Source of the DNA: Diphasiastrum complanatum
Lineage: Eukaryota; Streptophyta; Lycopodiopsida; Lycopodiales; Lycopodiaceae
DNA: 64,000 nucleotides
Direction: 5' to 3'
NCBI GenBank assembly: GCA_029204225.1
Contig: CM055093.1
Location: forward strand, 31,941,777 to 32,005,776
The notes beneath the pieces were generated by a model. It ran no database searches. It was not told where the DNA came from and worked only from the letters and a program-made list of their open reading frames with translations. Both the position numbers and the translations under genes were made by a program. Of this stretch, positions 49,541-61,990 are shown in pieces; the stretch's first letter is position 1, and every line of letters starts with the position of its first letter.

Positions 49541-50499
49541 GTCATAGACAACCATGAAGAGTGCGAATAATTAGACATATACTGTGACAACAATGCAAAC
49601 TTCGAGAGATATTCTACATTAAAAAGTATCAGATATAGAGAGAGAAAAGATTGAGAGAACATTCAACAATGATTAATGCATGTGAAGGTAATAGAGAATC
49701 TATAAATTAAGCTTTTTGTAGTACAATGAGAAGATCACGAATAGTAATCATGTGCCCGAAAATGGATCCTATTAGATATGCGCTAAGTGTGTGATCCTAC
49801 TTAGCTTAAGATAGTTGGCCGAAACAACCGACAGATAGAAAAATCTCTCTATCATCTTGAATTACTCTCACTCTCTCAAAATATCTGACTTTGAGGACTA
49901 ATACAAATTGGAATTCTTATTCGAAGTTTGATATATGATTATCTATTTTGATATATTGATCAATTTCAATATATCTCTGTCTTTTTTGATCTATTGTATA
50001 GATACAGAGTGACATAGTTTATCGTCTAACTCGTTTATGCGAACTAGTGTTTAGGCATGATGTCAAAGTTTACGAGAAAAGTCTAAATTGGACTGTGAGT
50101 GATGAGCGTGACAGTGAGCAATTATTGTATACAATGGCATATTCAAATGGTGACATAGTCTGTTTCGTATTTGACATACGAAGCACTCCATTTTGAGTGG
50201 TACTATTTGATAGTCAATAGTTCGATAGTGTCGATACTTCGACAGTGCCGATAGTGGATAGTCGACAATGTCAATAGTCACGATAGTGACGATTGTGCCG
50301 ATTGGGCTGATCGTGTCGATTTGTTGCTCTACTTTGAATATCTATGCTCTGCAAACTATTCCAATATGCATGTAAATCTGCAAACTGTCTCAATTAACAG
50401 TTCATTTTTGCAGACTATTGTAGAGAGTGAGTATTTACAATGTACATGAGTACTCAAAAGGTAGAATTAGGTGAGTAGGAGTAAGATTAAACTCCAACA
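49540..50499 (-). repeat. Copia LTR, unit 1
   Basis: It is about 960 bp, begins TGTTGGAGTTTAATC and ends near GGTTGTCTATGACA. It has a CGATAGTG-type minisatellite at 50205-50325. Confidence 0.72.
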
Positions 50500-50921
50500 C
50501 TCTTCCGTAAGCTTACTGCTAGGAACTTGAATATAAATTTAGCATACTAACTGAGGTAGCATGTTTTTCTTTAGACAATGTCTTTGTCAGAATATCAACC
50601 AACATACTATCGATATGATAGTAACTTAATTCGACATTCTTGTTTTGAACCTTCTCTCTTAGAGAATAAAATTGAACTGCGATATGCTTAGTTCCAGAGT
50701 AAGTTCATGGATTTAGAGAAAGATCTATGTAGCTCTGATTGTTGCATTGGAGTATAGTTGGTCTGATCTGCTAAAATTTCAGATCCTGGAGCAATCTTCT
50801 GAGCTAGATAATTTCCTTGATTGTAGAGGTGGCTACAACATATTTGGACTTGGTAGAGGATAATGAAATGCATTTTTGCTTTTGAGTATTCCATGATATG
50901 GGTCCTCTTGCAAGAAAGCAT
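50500..50921 (-). pseudogene. Copia RNase H C-terminal fragment, unit 1
   Basis: Decayed frame similar to 51890-52246, with several stops; the ends LSYYHIDSML and DILTKTLSKEK are recognisable. Confidence 0.65.
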
Positions 50922-51881
50922 AGGTAGTCAGAGTGGATTAAACAACCATGAAGAGAGCAAAAAATTAGACATCTATGACAACTGTGCTATCTTCAAATCA
51001 GATATTCTACGTGAATCAGTGGAGTGACTATATCAAATAAAGAAAGTGATAAGAATAAGAAGAGAGCATTTGACAATGTTAATGCATGTAAATCAAAATA
51101 GAAAATCTATAATAAACTATTGTGATACAACAATCAGATCATGAAAAGGTGAATCTTGTGACCGATAATGGTTCATAGTAGTTGTGCACTAAGTGCTGTG
51201 ATCCTATTATGCTTATTACACTTGTTGAAGTACTCTCATTCTTTCTCCATATCTGATTCTAAAGAGTCAAATAACCTGATACAATCGAGTTTTTACTTGA
51301 ACTCTAATTCTTGCCGCTCTTGCTTATTCTTATTTGTTGTGTATATATACAAAATTACATAGATCGTGTCTAACATGTTCTTGTGAACATGTGTTAAGCA
51401 CGATGTAGTGTACAAAATAATGCTAAAATAGTTTAGTGAAAATTGTACAATCTATTGACATGACAATAAGCAGTAATTGTATATAGTAGCATATTCGAAC
51501 AGTGACATAGTCTGTTTTGAATTCGACAAATAAAGAGCTTCATTTTGAGTGGTACGATCATTTGAGATAGTGTCGATAGTTCGACAAACAATGCCAATCT
51601 TGGAAAATGTCGATAGTTCGATTGCCGATAGTGACGACAATGCCAATAGTGATGACACTATCGATAGTGATGATAGTGCCAATCATATTGATTCGATGTC
51701 ATTGCTCTGTTTCAAATATCAATGTATTTCTGTAAACTGTTCAAATATGCATGTAAAACTATAAACTGTCTCGAGTAATATTTCATTTCTGCAGACTATT
51801 GTAGAGACTGAGTATTTACATTGTACATGAGTACCCAAAAGATAGAGTTTAGGTGAGTAGGAGTAAGATTAAACTCCAATA
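50922..51881 (-). repeat. Copia LTR, unit 2
   Basis: It parallels unit 1. Its TG start has become TA. The CGATAGTG-type minisatellite is at 51555-51700 and differs in repeat arrangement from unit 1. Confidence 0.72.
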
Positions 51882-51883
51882 CT

Positions 51884-52870
51884 CCCTCTTAAGCTTATTG
51901 CTAGGAATCTGAATTAAAATTTAACATACTAACTAAGGTAGCATGTTTTTTTTTTTGACAATGGTTTTGTCAAAATATCAGCCAACATACTGTCTGTATG
52001 ACAATAACTTAATATGACATCCTTATTATGAACTTTCTCTCTAAGAAAATGAAATGGAACTTCAATATGCTTAGTTCTAGAGTGAGTTCGTGGGTTCAGA
52101 GAAAGAGCTATGCAACTCTGATTGTCACAATGGATTATTGTTGATTTGATTTGTTGAAATTTTAGATCATGGAGTAATCTTTTGAGCCAGATCATCTCCT
52201 TTATCGTAGAGGTGATTGCAACATATTCGGACTTAGTGGAAGACAATGAAATGCATTTCTACTTTTGATTGTTTTTTGAAATGGGTCCTCCTGCAAGAAG
52301 GCATAAGTAGTTAGAGGTGGATTTTTTGGTGTTCACATCTCCAGCTTGTCTAAGTCGAAATAGGCTTTCATGATTAGTACATCCTATGTATTTCCATCAT
52401 AGCACAAAACATAGTGCTCTGTGGCTTGTATGTACCTCAATGCTCTTTGTAGAGCTTTCTAATGTGGTAGGCTTGGATTCAACAATATTACAACAACGTG
52501 CTGACTGTGTATGCTAGATCAGGTCGTGTGCATATCATGGCATACATGATTGACTGATAGGATTATTTGCACATCTTGATCTTTTTTTGCTCGTATTGAG
52601 CCCATGTCCCCGACACTTGAATCCTGAATCCATGGGGGAGTCTATTGACTTGCAATCTTCCATGCCATACATGTGGAGTACATTGGTTAAATACATTTCC
52701 TGTCTTAAAGTAATCCTTCTGATTGTTTTTTTCTCTCATGATCTCCATGCCGAGTAGGTACTGTACTAGGCCTGAATCAGTTATTTCAAATTCTTTCAAT
52801 AGTAGAGCTTTCGTCTCATGCAATAGCCGATTTGAATTGTTGATGATCAACGAGTCATCAACATATAATG
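51884..52870 (-). mobile_element. Ty1/copia RT end and RNase H, unit 2
   Basis: On the minus strand: YVDDSLIINNSNRLLHETKA, KEFEITDSGLVQYLLGMEI (52860-52740), an eroded middle, then SSTKSEYVAITSTIKEMIWL, IIHCDNQSCIALSLNPRTHS, HIEVPFHFLREKV and DSMLADILTKPL (52246-51930). A purine tract AAGAGGGAG precedes the LTR. The frame is broken in the middle. Confidence 0.87.
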
Positions 52871-52949
52871 TTATTATAACATAGTTTGGCCTCTATACTA
52901 GAGATACATATTTGAATTTACAGAACTAGAAGTAAATTGGTGCTGCAAA

Positions 52950-53805
52950 ACGAATCAATTTATTCTATCAAACGAACATGAGTATGCACTCTTGCAAAAT
53001 GCTATGGATGATGCAATTCGGGAGGAGGATGAAGATTCAGACAATGAGCCGAATATCAATATGTTGCCTTATACAACAGGGCAGACCACTACAACATCCA
53101 CCACTATTGCATCAACAAATGTCAACGCTACTGCATAAATGATGCTCAATGAGTTTGAGAAACTCGGGAAGAACCAGGAGAAACAGAAGGAAAAGTTGCA
53201 ATCACAATTTGATGAGAAGATCAAAGCATTGGAAGATTTCCATGGAAAAGCGAACAAGAAATTTGAGAAGTTTGCGAAGACTTTTTCTACTAGAGAAAAT
53301 TCTGGTGTTCTATTTGTACAAGAAATCACACAGTGAATGAGTGTCTTCAATTGAAAAAACGAATGGAAATCAGTGTATGCCATTTTGTGTAATTCGTCTG
53401 ATTATGAGACTGCTTTTTGCAACTTCAATCCTCGGATAATTCAGCAACGGTATCCCAAATGGAATATCGAGAACCACAGTATGGAGGAAATCTAGCAGCT
53501 AGACCTTGACAATCTGCTCTTGGATACTTAGAACGTTTAGCCTTACCTACCCCACCAAAGCACTCCGTTCCTCTTGCCAATTTGATGGAATCAAAACTGT
53601 ACAGAAGTACCGAGCAATGGAACTATGGTAATGATCAAGAAGGTGGATCTTCAGAACAATATGCTATTTATGCTGTTGCGCAACAACAAGCATCTAGAAA
53701 TTGGACCAGAGCACCACTTGGATGCTTTGCATGTGGAGAAAATCACAGAGTTGCAAAATGTCCAAATAAAAAGAAATTTGTACCATTCTGTCGTGACTGT
53801 GTCAG
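52950..53805 (+). mobile_element. Second copy of the Ty3-like gag remnant
   Basis: It reads NAMDDAIREEDEDSDNEPNI, then MLNEFEKLGKNQEKQKEKLQ, KIKALEDFHGKANKKFEKFA, QYAIYAVAQQQASRNWTRAP and zinc knuckle GCFACGENHRVAKCP. It is collinear with 35200-35910, and the similarity stops abruptly at CRDC (53805). Frameshifts are present. Confidence 0.75.
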
Positions 53806-55740
53806 GCGGGTAATCCTTCTCTTAAACGATCAAGTATAACAAGAATCTGAACTATGATTCGTCAATCATTATTCATTGGATTCTTGTCCTATACTGAATA
53901 AGAGAACGTGATACCTTAGCATAGGCAACTCAATCAAGGGCATATACACTTCCCAATGAGATTGCCATCGAAAAATATGCTCGAAGCATTTTCTCCCTCA
54001 CCTGATTTGTTCTATCCATCTGACCAATGGTCAGAAGAACTTAAGCTTAGAGTCGTCTCTTGTTTAGCGAATACGACTGACCAAAAGTGACCAATAAACC
54101 TTGGATCGACGATTGTTCATATTGTCACTTGGTAATCTGTAAAGTCTAAACAACAGTTCTACAACTACTTGAGCAAAATCAGATGCTTTTATGGTAGTCC
54201 TTACCATCACAATTCTTAGAAGACACATGAGTTTTTCAGAAAAAGTCCTTTCCATTAGAAAAGCTTCAGACTTTCCCAACTCACTTATGGTGCCTATATA
54301 AGGATTGTACTCCCTTACTCTAGACATGACACAAATTGTCATTTCAAAGTACTCCCTTACTCTAGACATGACAGAAAGTGTCATTCCAAAGTTAGGGTTC
54401 TATATAGAATGTGTCTAGATTCAATTATTCTTAAGTTCTTATCTAGAATAGCTTAAGATTCATCAGAACCTCATAATGTGAAGTTCTCATTTTTGGCTAC
54501 AAACAACTATCCAACTCTTTTGAGTCTTTCGAGATTTCCATCTTTTCCAAACGAGAAAAGATAAGGCCAAAAGTTCTCATGTATTCTTTGCACAATAATT
54601 TTTTAGATGAATCCAAGATTGACTCATAAAGGTTGCGACTTATAAGCAATACATTTCAAGAATAACATCCATAAGAGAGGTTATATTGCTGATTCAAACA
54701 ACTAACTTAGAAGTAGCACTCCTGACTCGGTTAGTTGTATCAGATTTAGAATATTTAAATGTCTAGGTGTGGTACCAAAACACCACATTTAATCTGATTC
54801 TAAATCTATCTTAGGTCAATAAGCAACTCTCAATGAGAAATTACTATAACCTAGTGAGAAATTGTCTCTATACAATACTCATCAATATGCCTATGTTTTA
54901 ACGACTAGTTATTGCATGCAAATAACCTTAGTCCAAAGAATACTTCGTAGATCCACAAGATTAAAAGTTTGTACAAAAGGTTTATGATCACACAAAGATT
55001 CACTACATAACATATCTCTACAGATATCACCTGATCTATACACCATACTTTCTTAACCAAGAATCTTGTAACTTGATTATCCTCTAAGAGAGAATATTTC
55101 TCAAAGGGTGCTATTCCACAACTAATATCTCAACCGAAGATTACCTCAAAAGAATATATGTCTAAAAGCATGTTTTGGTGGTACAAAAAAAGAACCCATT
55201 TTCCATAGTACCTTTTGGTAGTATATGTCAATCTTTGTAGATTTTATTACTCATAATTTATATTTCCAATACAATACTAATAATTTTATGTTTCTCACTT
55301 TTTGGAGCAAGTGATAGGTCCCATGAGTTAATGCGATGAAGGCGTCCTTGACAATCATCTGCATACTAATCACATGGGCCTACTAATCATGGGCCTACTT
55401 TATCTAATTTGAATTTGGATAATAAATGCTTTGCCCTCCAAATGATCAATTCAGTGCTAATCTTATTTTCTACTGCTATCAGTGAACATATTGTTGCCTT
55501 CTGCTATGATCAATTCATGTTGCTATCTTGCTTTCTGTTATCAGTTCATTTGCTATCTTGCTTTCTGCTATCTTGCTTTATGCTACAATTGCTTTCTGCT
55601 ATCAATTCATTCCAATTTGCTTTTTTGTTTTCTTGTTTTTTTTTGGCTCATTGCTATCGTTCCTTTATGCTCTCACAACATTTCTATTGTTGCTTTGTAC
55701 TATCGTTGCTTTTTGTTGTCATTGCTTTCTTGATCATCTA
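53806..55740. other. Region without recognised gene
   Basis: It is AT-rich. 55500-55735 is a simple TTGCTTTCTGCTATC-type repeat that gives hydrophobic Cys/Phe/Leu-rich ORFs in three frames; these are artefacts. 55150-55235 resembles 59345-59420 (AAAAGCATGTTTTGGTGGTAC). Confidence 0.45.
54307..54390. repeat. 42-bp tandem duplication
   Basis: Copies 54307-54348 and 54349-54390 both read GTACTCCCTTACTCTAGACA and ATTGTCATTTCAAA (second GTGTCATTCCAAA). Confidence 0.88.
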
Positions 55741-55999
55741 CTATAAAAGATGAGGAGACTTGCAAGGAAGGCCTCTAAGGCAACTACTGAAAATTTTGAG
55801 ACATCAAGCGCATCTCCCAACACACACAAACGGCCACAGACCAGCTACCACGATGGATCACTAGCTAGGACGGGTGTCATGGATCAATCTAGACCACGCA
55901 TTTAGAGCTTGATGGTTCAAGCCACAAGAGAAAGGGTAAATTACATCGTATGATTCTGTCTGTGATGAATGTCGTTACTTTTAGCACTTTGTGTATTAT

Positions 56000-56760
56000 G
56001 ACAATAATTAGCTGCTTTTGGTTCTTAATTTGCAACTATAGCTAGTTTTAGGTCTTAAGCTGATTTTGTACTTTAGTTGCTTTTGGTACTTTTGATATTG
56101 TGGTGGAAATTAGTTACTTTTGGTTCTTTATTTGGTACTTTAGAAGGATTTGGTACTTAATTGGTACTTTGCTACTTAGCTGGTACTTTGGTACTTTAGG
56201 TACTTAATTTGGTACTTTAGTTGATTTTGGTAATCAAGTAGTACTTTAGTTACTTTTGGTACTTAATTTGGTAGTTTTGGTAGTAATTAGCTACTTTTGG
56301 TACTTTATCTGATTTTAGTAGTTACTTACCTAGGTACTTTATTTGCTTTTAGAGTTTAGGGTGGTACTTTAGCTATTTTTGGTACTTAAGTAGTACTTTG
56401 TTGTTTTTGGTCCTTGGTTGGGTACATAGTTTTGTACTTTGGTACTTTATATCTTATTTTGGTACTTAGCTAGGTACTTTATTTGCTTTTGGTACTTAAA
56501 TTGGTACTTTAGCTGCTTTTGGTACTTAAGAAGTACTTAACTTGGTACTTTTACTGATTTGGTACTTTTTCTACTTTGGTTGCTTTTGGTAGTGTGGTAC
56601 TTTTGATATTATTGTAGTAATCAGCTGCTTTGATACTTAATTTAGTACTTTAGCAAGTTCTTGTACATAACTTGGAATTTTAAAAAAATTGCTTATAGTA
56701 CTTAATTTGGAAGTATAGTTTCTTTTGGTACTTTATTTGGTTATTTGGTACTTTCTATGT
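56000..56760. repeat. GGTACTTT-rich spacer 1
   Basis: The motif TTTGGTACTTT or GGTACTTA recurs every 10-30 bp, tens of times, always in the same orientation, mixed with GCTTTTGGT. It is degenerate and not a fixed-period tandem array. It lies between two exon-like blocks. Confidence 0.85.
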
Positions 56761-57649
56761 GAGGATTTACAGTGAATAGTTTGTGTTAAAATTATCACTC
56801 TGTTTTGCAAGAAAAAACAAAATGGATGAGTACTTGATCCTGCGGAAGTTTTGCTACTCGACCGAGGAGCTGCATGAAGAGTATGGCTTGAGCCTAGAGG
56901 GAAAACTGGCAAAAGACCTGCTAGACATTGATCTGCCAGACAATAAGTGACTAACGGTCTTCAGGCTGGGATACAAAAAAATGTCAAGATATATCTTAAC
57001 CAGCTGCATCCACAATTTGTGGATGACCTCCATCCTGCGACAAAATCACAACCAGATTCGCCAAATGCTATGCTTTTGAGCACTGCAAGGCCGCCAAATT
57101 GGACCCTGCCTATCACAAGATAGCATGGGTGAGATTTGGCGAGAACGAGATTGCAATGCGCTGCAGCAAGAAGGATGGCCTACAAAAAAAACTAGAAAAC
57201 TGGAGTAGGGCTAACGGCCCTCAGAGTGGGCAACCAGGATTTGGAGGCAAGAGAGGGCACTTCAACAAGTTCAGAGGTGAGGACACTGTGTCCCACGCTG
57301 TTCTGTCCCTCCAGAATATATGCCTGAGGCAGAGGCGATGAATTAGAGAGTCACAGAAAGATCAGGGTGGATGTTTGCAAGGCTGTCAGAATTGAAGGAC
57401 AACATTCAGAAGAAGAAGAAAAAACCGTTGGTCAAGCAGGGTGAAAAAACAGTCGTCCAAGTAATCAAGGACAAGATTCATGAGCTCGAGAAGTGCCTTG
57501 TTGAGCTGTGGACATGCACTCCTCCCAAGGAAGAGGAGATAAAATAAGTGGATGATGAGCTCATTCTGACCAGGTGCATGCTAAAAAAAGTTGAAGTGCA
57601 AATGGATGCCTAGTCCCTTGGAAGGGAGGTTGCAGAGGAGGAAGTAATT

Positions 57650-58110
57650 TTTTTGGTAGTCTTCCTTTTTCTTTTTGGTACTTTTCGTTCTTTTGAAGCC
57701 TATGAACGCACTGTGGTCATTATAATGAACCTTTGGAACTTTTAATAGTTTTCATGTTGTTTTTGGTACTTCTAGATTATACTTTTATGGTGTTTTTGGT
57801 ACTTTTATGATGTGTTGGTTTTGGTACCGTAGATTTATACTTTTATAGTATTTTTGGTATTTTTGGTACTTCTGGATTCTCTTTCTAATACTGTTTGGCA
57901 TTTTCTACGCAATGTTTGGTACTTTTAATATCCTGTTTGGTACTTTTGGTACTTCTGAATTCGCTTTTTAGTATTGTTTGACACTTCTATGTTTTGTTTG
58001 GTAGTTTTTTGAAAATGCTTGATAGTTTTGAAGCCATTGTATAGTATATACAATGTTGGCTATTGCTTGGTACTGTTGTTTATTGTTTGGTGCTATTTTG
58101 TAATAATTCG
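57650..58110. repeat. GGTACTTT-rich spacer 2
   Basis: Same motif and orientation as spacer 1, bounded exactly by a donor (57644) and an acceptor (58124), which makes it look like an intron made of this repeat. Confidence 0.82.
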
Positions 58111-58473
58111 GATTTTCATTGTAGAGGGAATACAAAAAGCTGGAGTCAGATTGGAAGGATGCTCAAGGGCACACTGATTTTGTGAACCTCACGCAAGAGA
58201 GGATCAGCCGGGGGCACAAATTCACTTTGTTTCCGAGACCCCACATTGTGGGTGGGGCAGACTATATCCACGCCCTTGGGTTTTGCATTGCATGCGGTGA
58301 GTATTTGGACTCCACCTTTCTTCTCAGATCATTCATGTTTGCCTGCAGGCATTCTTACCATCCATTGTGTTTTGCTGTGACCATAAGCACCGAAGACTTA
58401 TGTGTGAAACCAGGGTGCAGCGAGAAGATCCCCGAGGAGGCCAGGGCTTGGGCTCACAAGGGGCTTGGAAAGA

Positions 58474-59850
58474 GTAAGTTTCTTCTGGTGCTGATTGCTT
58501 TGGTACTCTTGGAGTATCCCAACAACGGTATTTGTTACTCTGGAAAACCCTAAATTTATACTTATAACATGTTTCCAAGTCTTTTCATGTGTCAAAGTAC
58601 CAGCGTTCTCTATTCTTAAATTTTGGTATGATAGATAGTCTATAGTTTTGAATTGATTGGCCCTATGTTTTTGTCAGAAATTTGAGATATAAGGATATCT
58701 CAAATTAACAAAACCAAAAACCCGACAATCTATTTCTTTATAAAAATATATTGGTGAAATTCTTAACTCGTTTTCTTGTGATTCCTTGGAAGGTGAATTT
58801 TATTACCCGTTGACCTTGGACGATGTCACAGAAATGGTTAATGGAAGCGTTTTCTAAATTGTTTTCCTTACTTAAATCTTCAATAATTTTTTTTTTTAAT
58901 TTACAAGTTACTTCAAGTTTTTCTCAGATCTCTTCTTAGAGACTTCTTCTAAGGCAAATCTAGATTGATATGCATCCCTTGGAAACTCGTCTCGTTTCCT
59001 GTTAAACGGGGGAGAAGTAAAGGTTATCAAGGAAAAACATCTATCATAGCTTCCAAGAGAAATCTGTTATATGAAAGATGACAGACCTATTTCAAGAATC
59101 AGAAATGATAGGATATTGTGATATTACAGATCTCCTTTAGTAGGATATCCGATTTGAAGAAGTAAAAGAAGAAAATTAGATAACACTCTTGTATTAGAAG
59201 AGTTTCGATTGATTTGTGTCAGAACTAGGGAATTCTATTGCAACCTGGTGGTTTTTTGAAGCATGTTCCTTGTTAGTGGTAATCAGCTTGATTTTAGTGA
59301 GGACTGAGATCTGTGGATTGATGCAAGGAAGGAAATTCACGCTAACAATATGGCTAAAAGCATGTTTTGGTGGTACAACATGGATTGTCAAGGACACTAC
59401 CTTTTTGGTACAAATGCACTCAAATAACATTCTAAATTGGGTCCACTAGAGATATGAAGAGACTATGACTGTTTGTAACATATTTCCAGGTGTGTAGTTG
59501 TAATAATTACTTCTGTTATGGGACAGCAGGCCGTCGACTTCTCTCTCTCTCGCTCTCGCTCTAGCTCTCACTCTCTCACAATCCAACTCGCTCTCTCCCC
59601 CCTCGCGTTTGAAAGATCTCCTGCTCCAACTCTCTCTCTGATTGCGTTTGCAACATCTCTTAGTACGGGTCTGATATACCTCTTTCTTGCTGATCATGCT
59701 CTTTTTGATCGTGTTGTGGCTGATCTAGGTCTTTCTTGCTGACCGTGATCTATTTTCTTGAGCTCTTTGTTTGATTGATTAGTCTGTGCGCAGAATAGCA
59801 GACGATTCTAGCATGGATAGTTTTCAGGACAATAATATATATTTCACAGC
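58474..59850. other. Spacer without GGTACTTT motif
   Basis: It holds no clear coding block. 59535-59610 is CT-rich (CTCTCTCGCTCTCGCTCT). 59345-59420 repeats a segment seen at 55150-55235. Confidence 0.4.
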
Positions 59851-60139
59851 TTCAATTATGTCCTACAATGTATGAGACGTACACAAGTGATCCTAGCATA
59901 GAACCTCGTCACTGCGTCGACAAAGTTGCAATGAGGGACTATTGGGATGGTAAGAAACGAGAACAGAGATTAAAAGAAAAAAAAAAATTAGGAGGCTTGG
60001 AGATCAACCTTTAGTAGATGATGCCAAAACAAGAAAGTGAATCTATTTAGCTACGACAAAATATTGACGAAGACATATACAACAATATTCAATAGGTGTT
60101 TAGAGGGAGATATTCCAGGAACTACTTTTGCAACCAACT

Positions 60140-60520
60140 TTTTGAGAGCTGCAAATATCATCTACTATTGTTGAAAACAATCTTGTTTCTAACATCCGTA
60201 ACACCCGCAGTCAAATTAAGGTGTCCCACTTGGCAAATGAACTCTTTGTGAAGAGATCTTCGCTTGTGATGGTACTAAATAAAGCTGATGGCACAACGAA
60301 TCTCCCTCGTTCGAGAATTGCAGGTGCTTTGGGTGTTCATCATAGAAATATTGTTTTAGCCAGTTCTCGTTTTAACATTAAGGATGATGATGAGGTTCTG
60401 CCCTTGAGTGCCTATCAGAGACAATTGCCTAGAGGTACCATAATCACGGCTCGGGTCAAGGAACTAGTGTATGCCTTTTGGAACTCAAAAACTCGAGTTT
60501 GGATTTTCGTTTTCTTGGTA
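60140..60520 (+). pseudogene. Unrecognised exon-like ORF
   Basis: An open frame reads IVENNLVSNIRNTRSQIKVS, LANELFVKRSSLVMVLNKAD, RSRIAGALGVHHRNIVLASS and VKELVYAFWNSKTRV. Its composition is protein-like. The final FW.S.TRV resembles a motif (FW..NTRVSP) that I recall from uncharacterised, possibly transposon-related, land-plant proteins, but I cannot name the family. It is followed by GGTACTTT-rich sequence from about 60700. Confidence 0.45.
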
Positions 60521-61892
60521 ACGCTAATCTTTTACTATTGAAACTGATTTTTGATACTCATGTTCTTTGGTTTTGCAGATACACACTCCACCTCTTGCTG
60601 TTTGGAACTGTTTTGTAGTTTTTACTCAACTGATATTTTGCTCATTTGGACTTTTGGGACTATTGGTCCTTGTAGAAGCTTATAAACAACTATTTATTTT
60701 CTATTTGGTACTTATGAAAACTTGTGTAAGATATATTTTTGGTACTTTTGGTAATCTATATTATTTTCAAATAATTTCTCTTTTTGTTGTTTGGACCTCA
60801 TGGAACATTTTTTACTTCTAGTGTGCAGAAAGTACTGTTGTTTATTGTTCATTGGTGCTTTTGATAGTTTTTGAACGTTTTCGATCTACTAACAAATTAG
60901 CTGTTTGGTGCTTATTAATATTTTGAAACTTTTGGGCATTGAATGTTTGTGTTGGTACTACTGGAACTTATCGTGAAACAATTTTGATAATACAAACTAC
61001 CAAAATAGGTGTTTTAATACCTCGTGTCTCATTTTCATTCTAAAATCATCCAAATTGGTCTACTGAGATCTATAGTGTGTACCATTTTTATTTTAGAATC
61101 TATAGCATTTGGTTCTATTTTTAAAGAATTCGTCGTATTTGCAACGGTTTGCACACGTCTTGATTCGGTCTTTTGGTACTGCTTTAGAGTTGTTACACCA
61201 ATTGGTAGTATTACTCCAGTAGTCAAGTACCAACTTTACAAATTTTGTACTATTTTGGTACTATTTTGTGCTGGTAAAACTCTTGAATACAAAATAATGG
61301 TACTACAATAACTTATCGTGTACCAATTTTGATCCTCCTGACTACCTAATCAGGTTCTTTTATTGTAAGTGTCTCATTTTTATTTTAGAATCTACCAAAT
61401 AGGTACTATTTAGACTTCTCGTGACCATGGTTTACGCATAAAACTATTAAATTAGGTATTTTTTTCTTTATATTTATTTGTGTTCGCAGCTCGCATACAA
61501 TCTTGTGGGGTCTTTTTGGTACCATTTTAGTGTTGTTTACCAATTGGTGGACTCTAAGATTTAGTTACTACCAATTTACAAGATTTGTACTATTTTTGTA
61601 ATGTTTGTTTGTTTCTGAAACTTTTGAGTACCAAAGATTGGTACTAATTTTATCCTCCAGACTACCAGTTAAGGTACTTTAACTTTCTGCATGTGTAGTA
61701 CTTTCGTACTATAAGATATTTTGGTACTTTGGTACTACCTGTATATGATGCTTTGGTACTACCTACAGGTACTTTCTAAACTCCTGGTACTACCAGTGTA
61801 TGATACTTGGTACTACATGTATATGATGCTTTGGTACTACCTACAGGTACTTTCTATCTGTAACATGATAAGACTTCTTGAATATAGATTAG

Positions 61893-61990
61893 TGGTAATG
61901 AGAATCCTCCTCAAGTTCACTTTGAAGATGTTAATAATGACTTTAATGCAGAAGGAATCTTTAAGAAGTTTCGAGTGAACCAACTCAGTA
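61893..61990 (+). other. Conserved exon-like segment, copy 1
   Basis: It follows an ATTAG acceptor-like site and reads GNENPPQVHFEDVNNDFNAE then GIFKKFRVNQLSIE without a stop. It stands out as non-repetitive, codon-like sequence in the GGTAC region. Confidence 0.4.

Larger units (their letters stand above)
49540..52303 (-). repeat. 1382-bp tandem duplication of copia RNase H tail plus LTR
   Basis: Unit 1 (about 49540-50921) and unit 2 (about 50922-52303) each contain, on the minus strand, a copia RNase H C-terminus followed by an LTR starting TGTTGGAGTTTAATC (50499) or TATTGGAGTTTAATC (51881). The offset between matching points is 1382-1383 bp throughout. Both LTRs contain a CGATAGTG-type minisatellite. 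Confidence 0.85.
55750..58473 (+). pseudogene. Unrecognised multi-exon gene or transposon gene with decayed frames
   Basis: Three exon-like blocks: 55750-55936 (MRRLARKASKATTENFETSS; stop near its end; donor GTAAAT), about 56815-57643 (DEYLILRKFCYSTEELHEEY, KLDPAYHKIAWVRFGENEIA, VIKDKIHELEKCLVELW; several stops and frameshifts), and 58125-58473 (REYKKLESDWKDAQGHTDFV, then a Cys/His part CIACGEYLDS..FACRHSYHPLCF..CVKPGC). The joint 57643/58125 is GT-AG and in phase; 58473 ends in a strong GTAAGT donor. The Cys/His spacing resembles a RING/PHD-like zinc finger. Spacers are GGTACTTT-rich. I do not recognise the family; a transposon-borne gene is possible. Confidence 0.5.

Noticed and set aside
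49234-49557. 107-codon plus-strand ORF
   Set aside because: It has no recognisable motif or splice context and ends in the copia LTR border region.
55409-55753. Hydrophobic Cys/Phe/Leu-rich ORFs that look like membrane proteins
   Set aside because: They come from a TTGCTTTCTGCTATC-type simple repeat and appear in all three frames.
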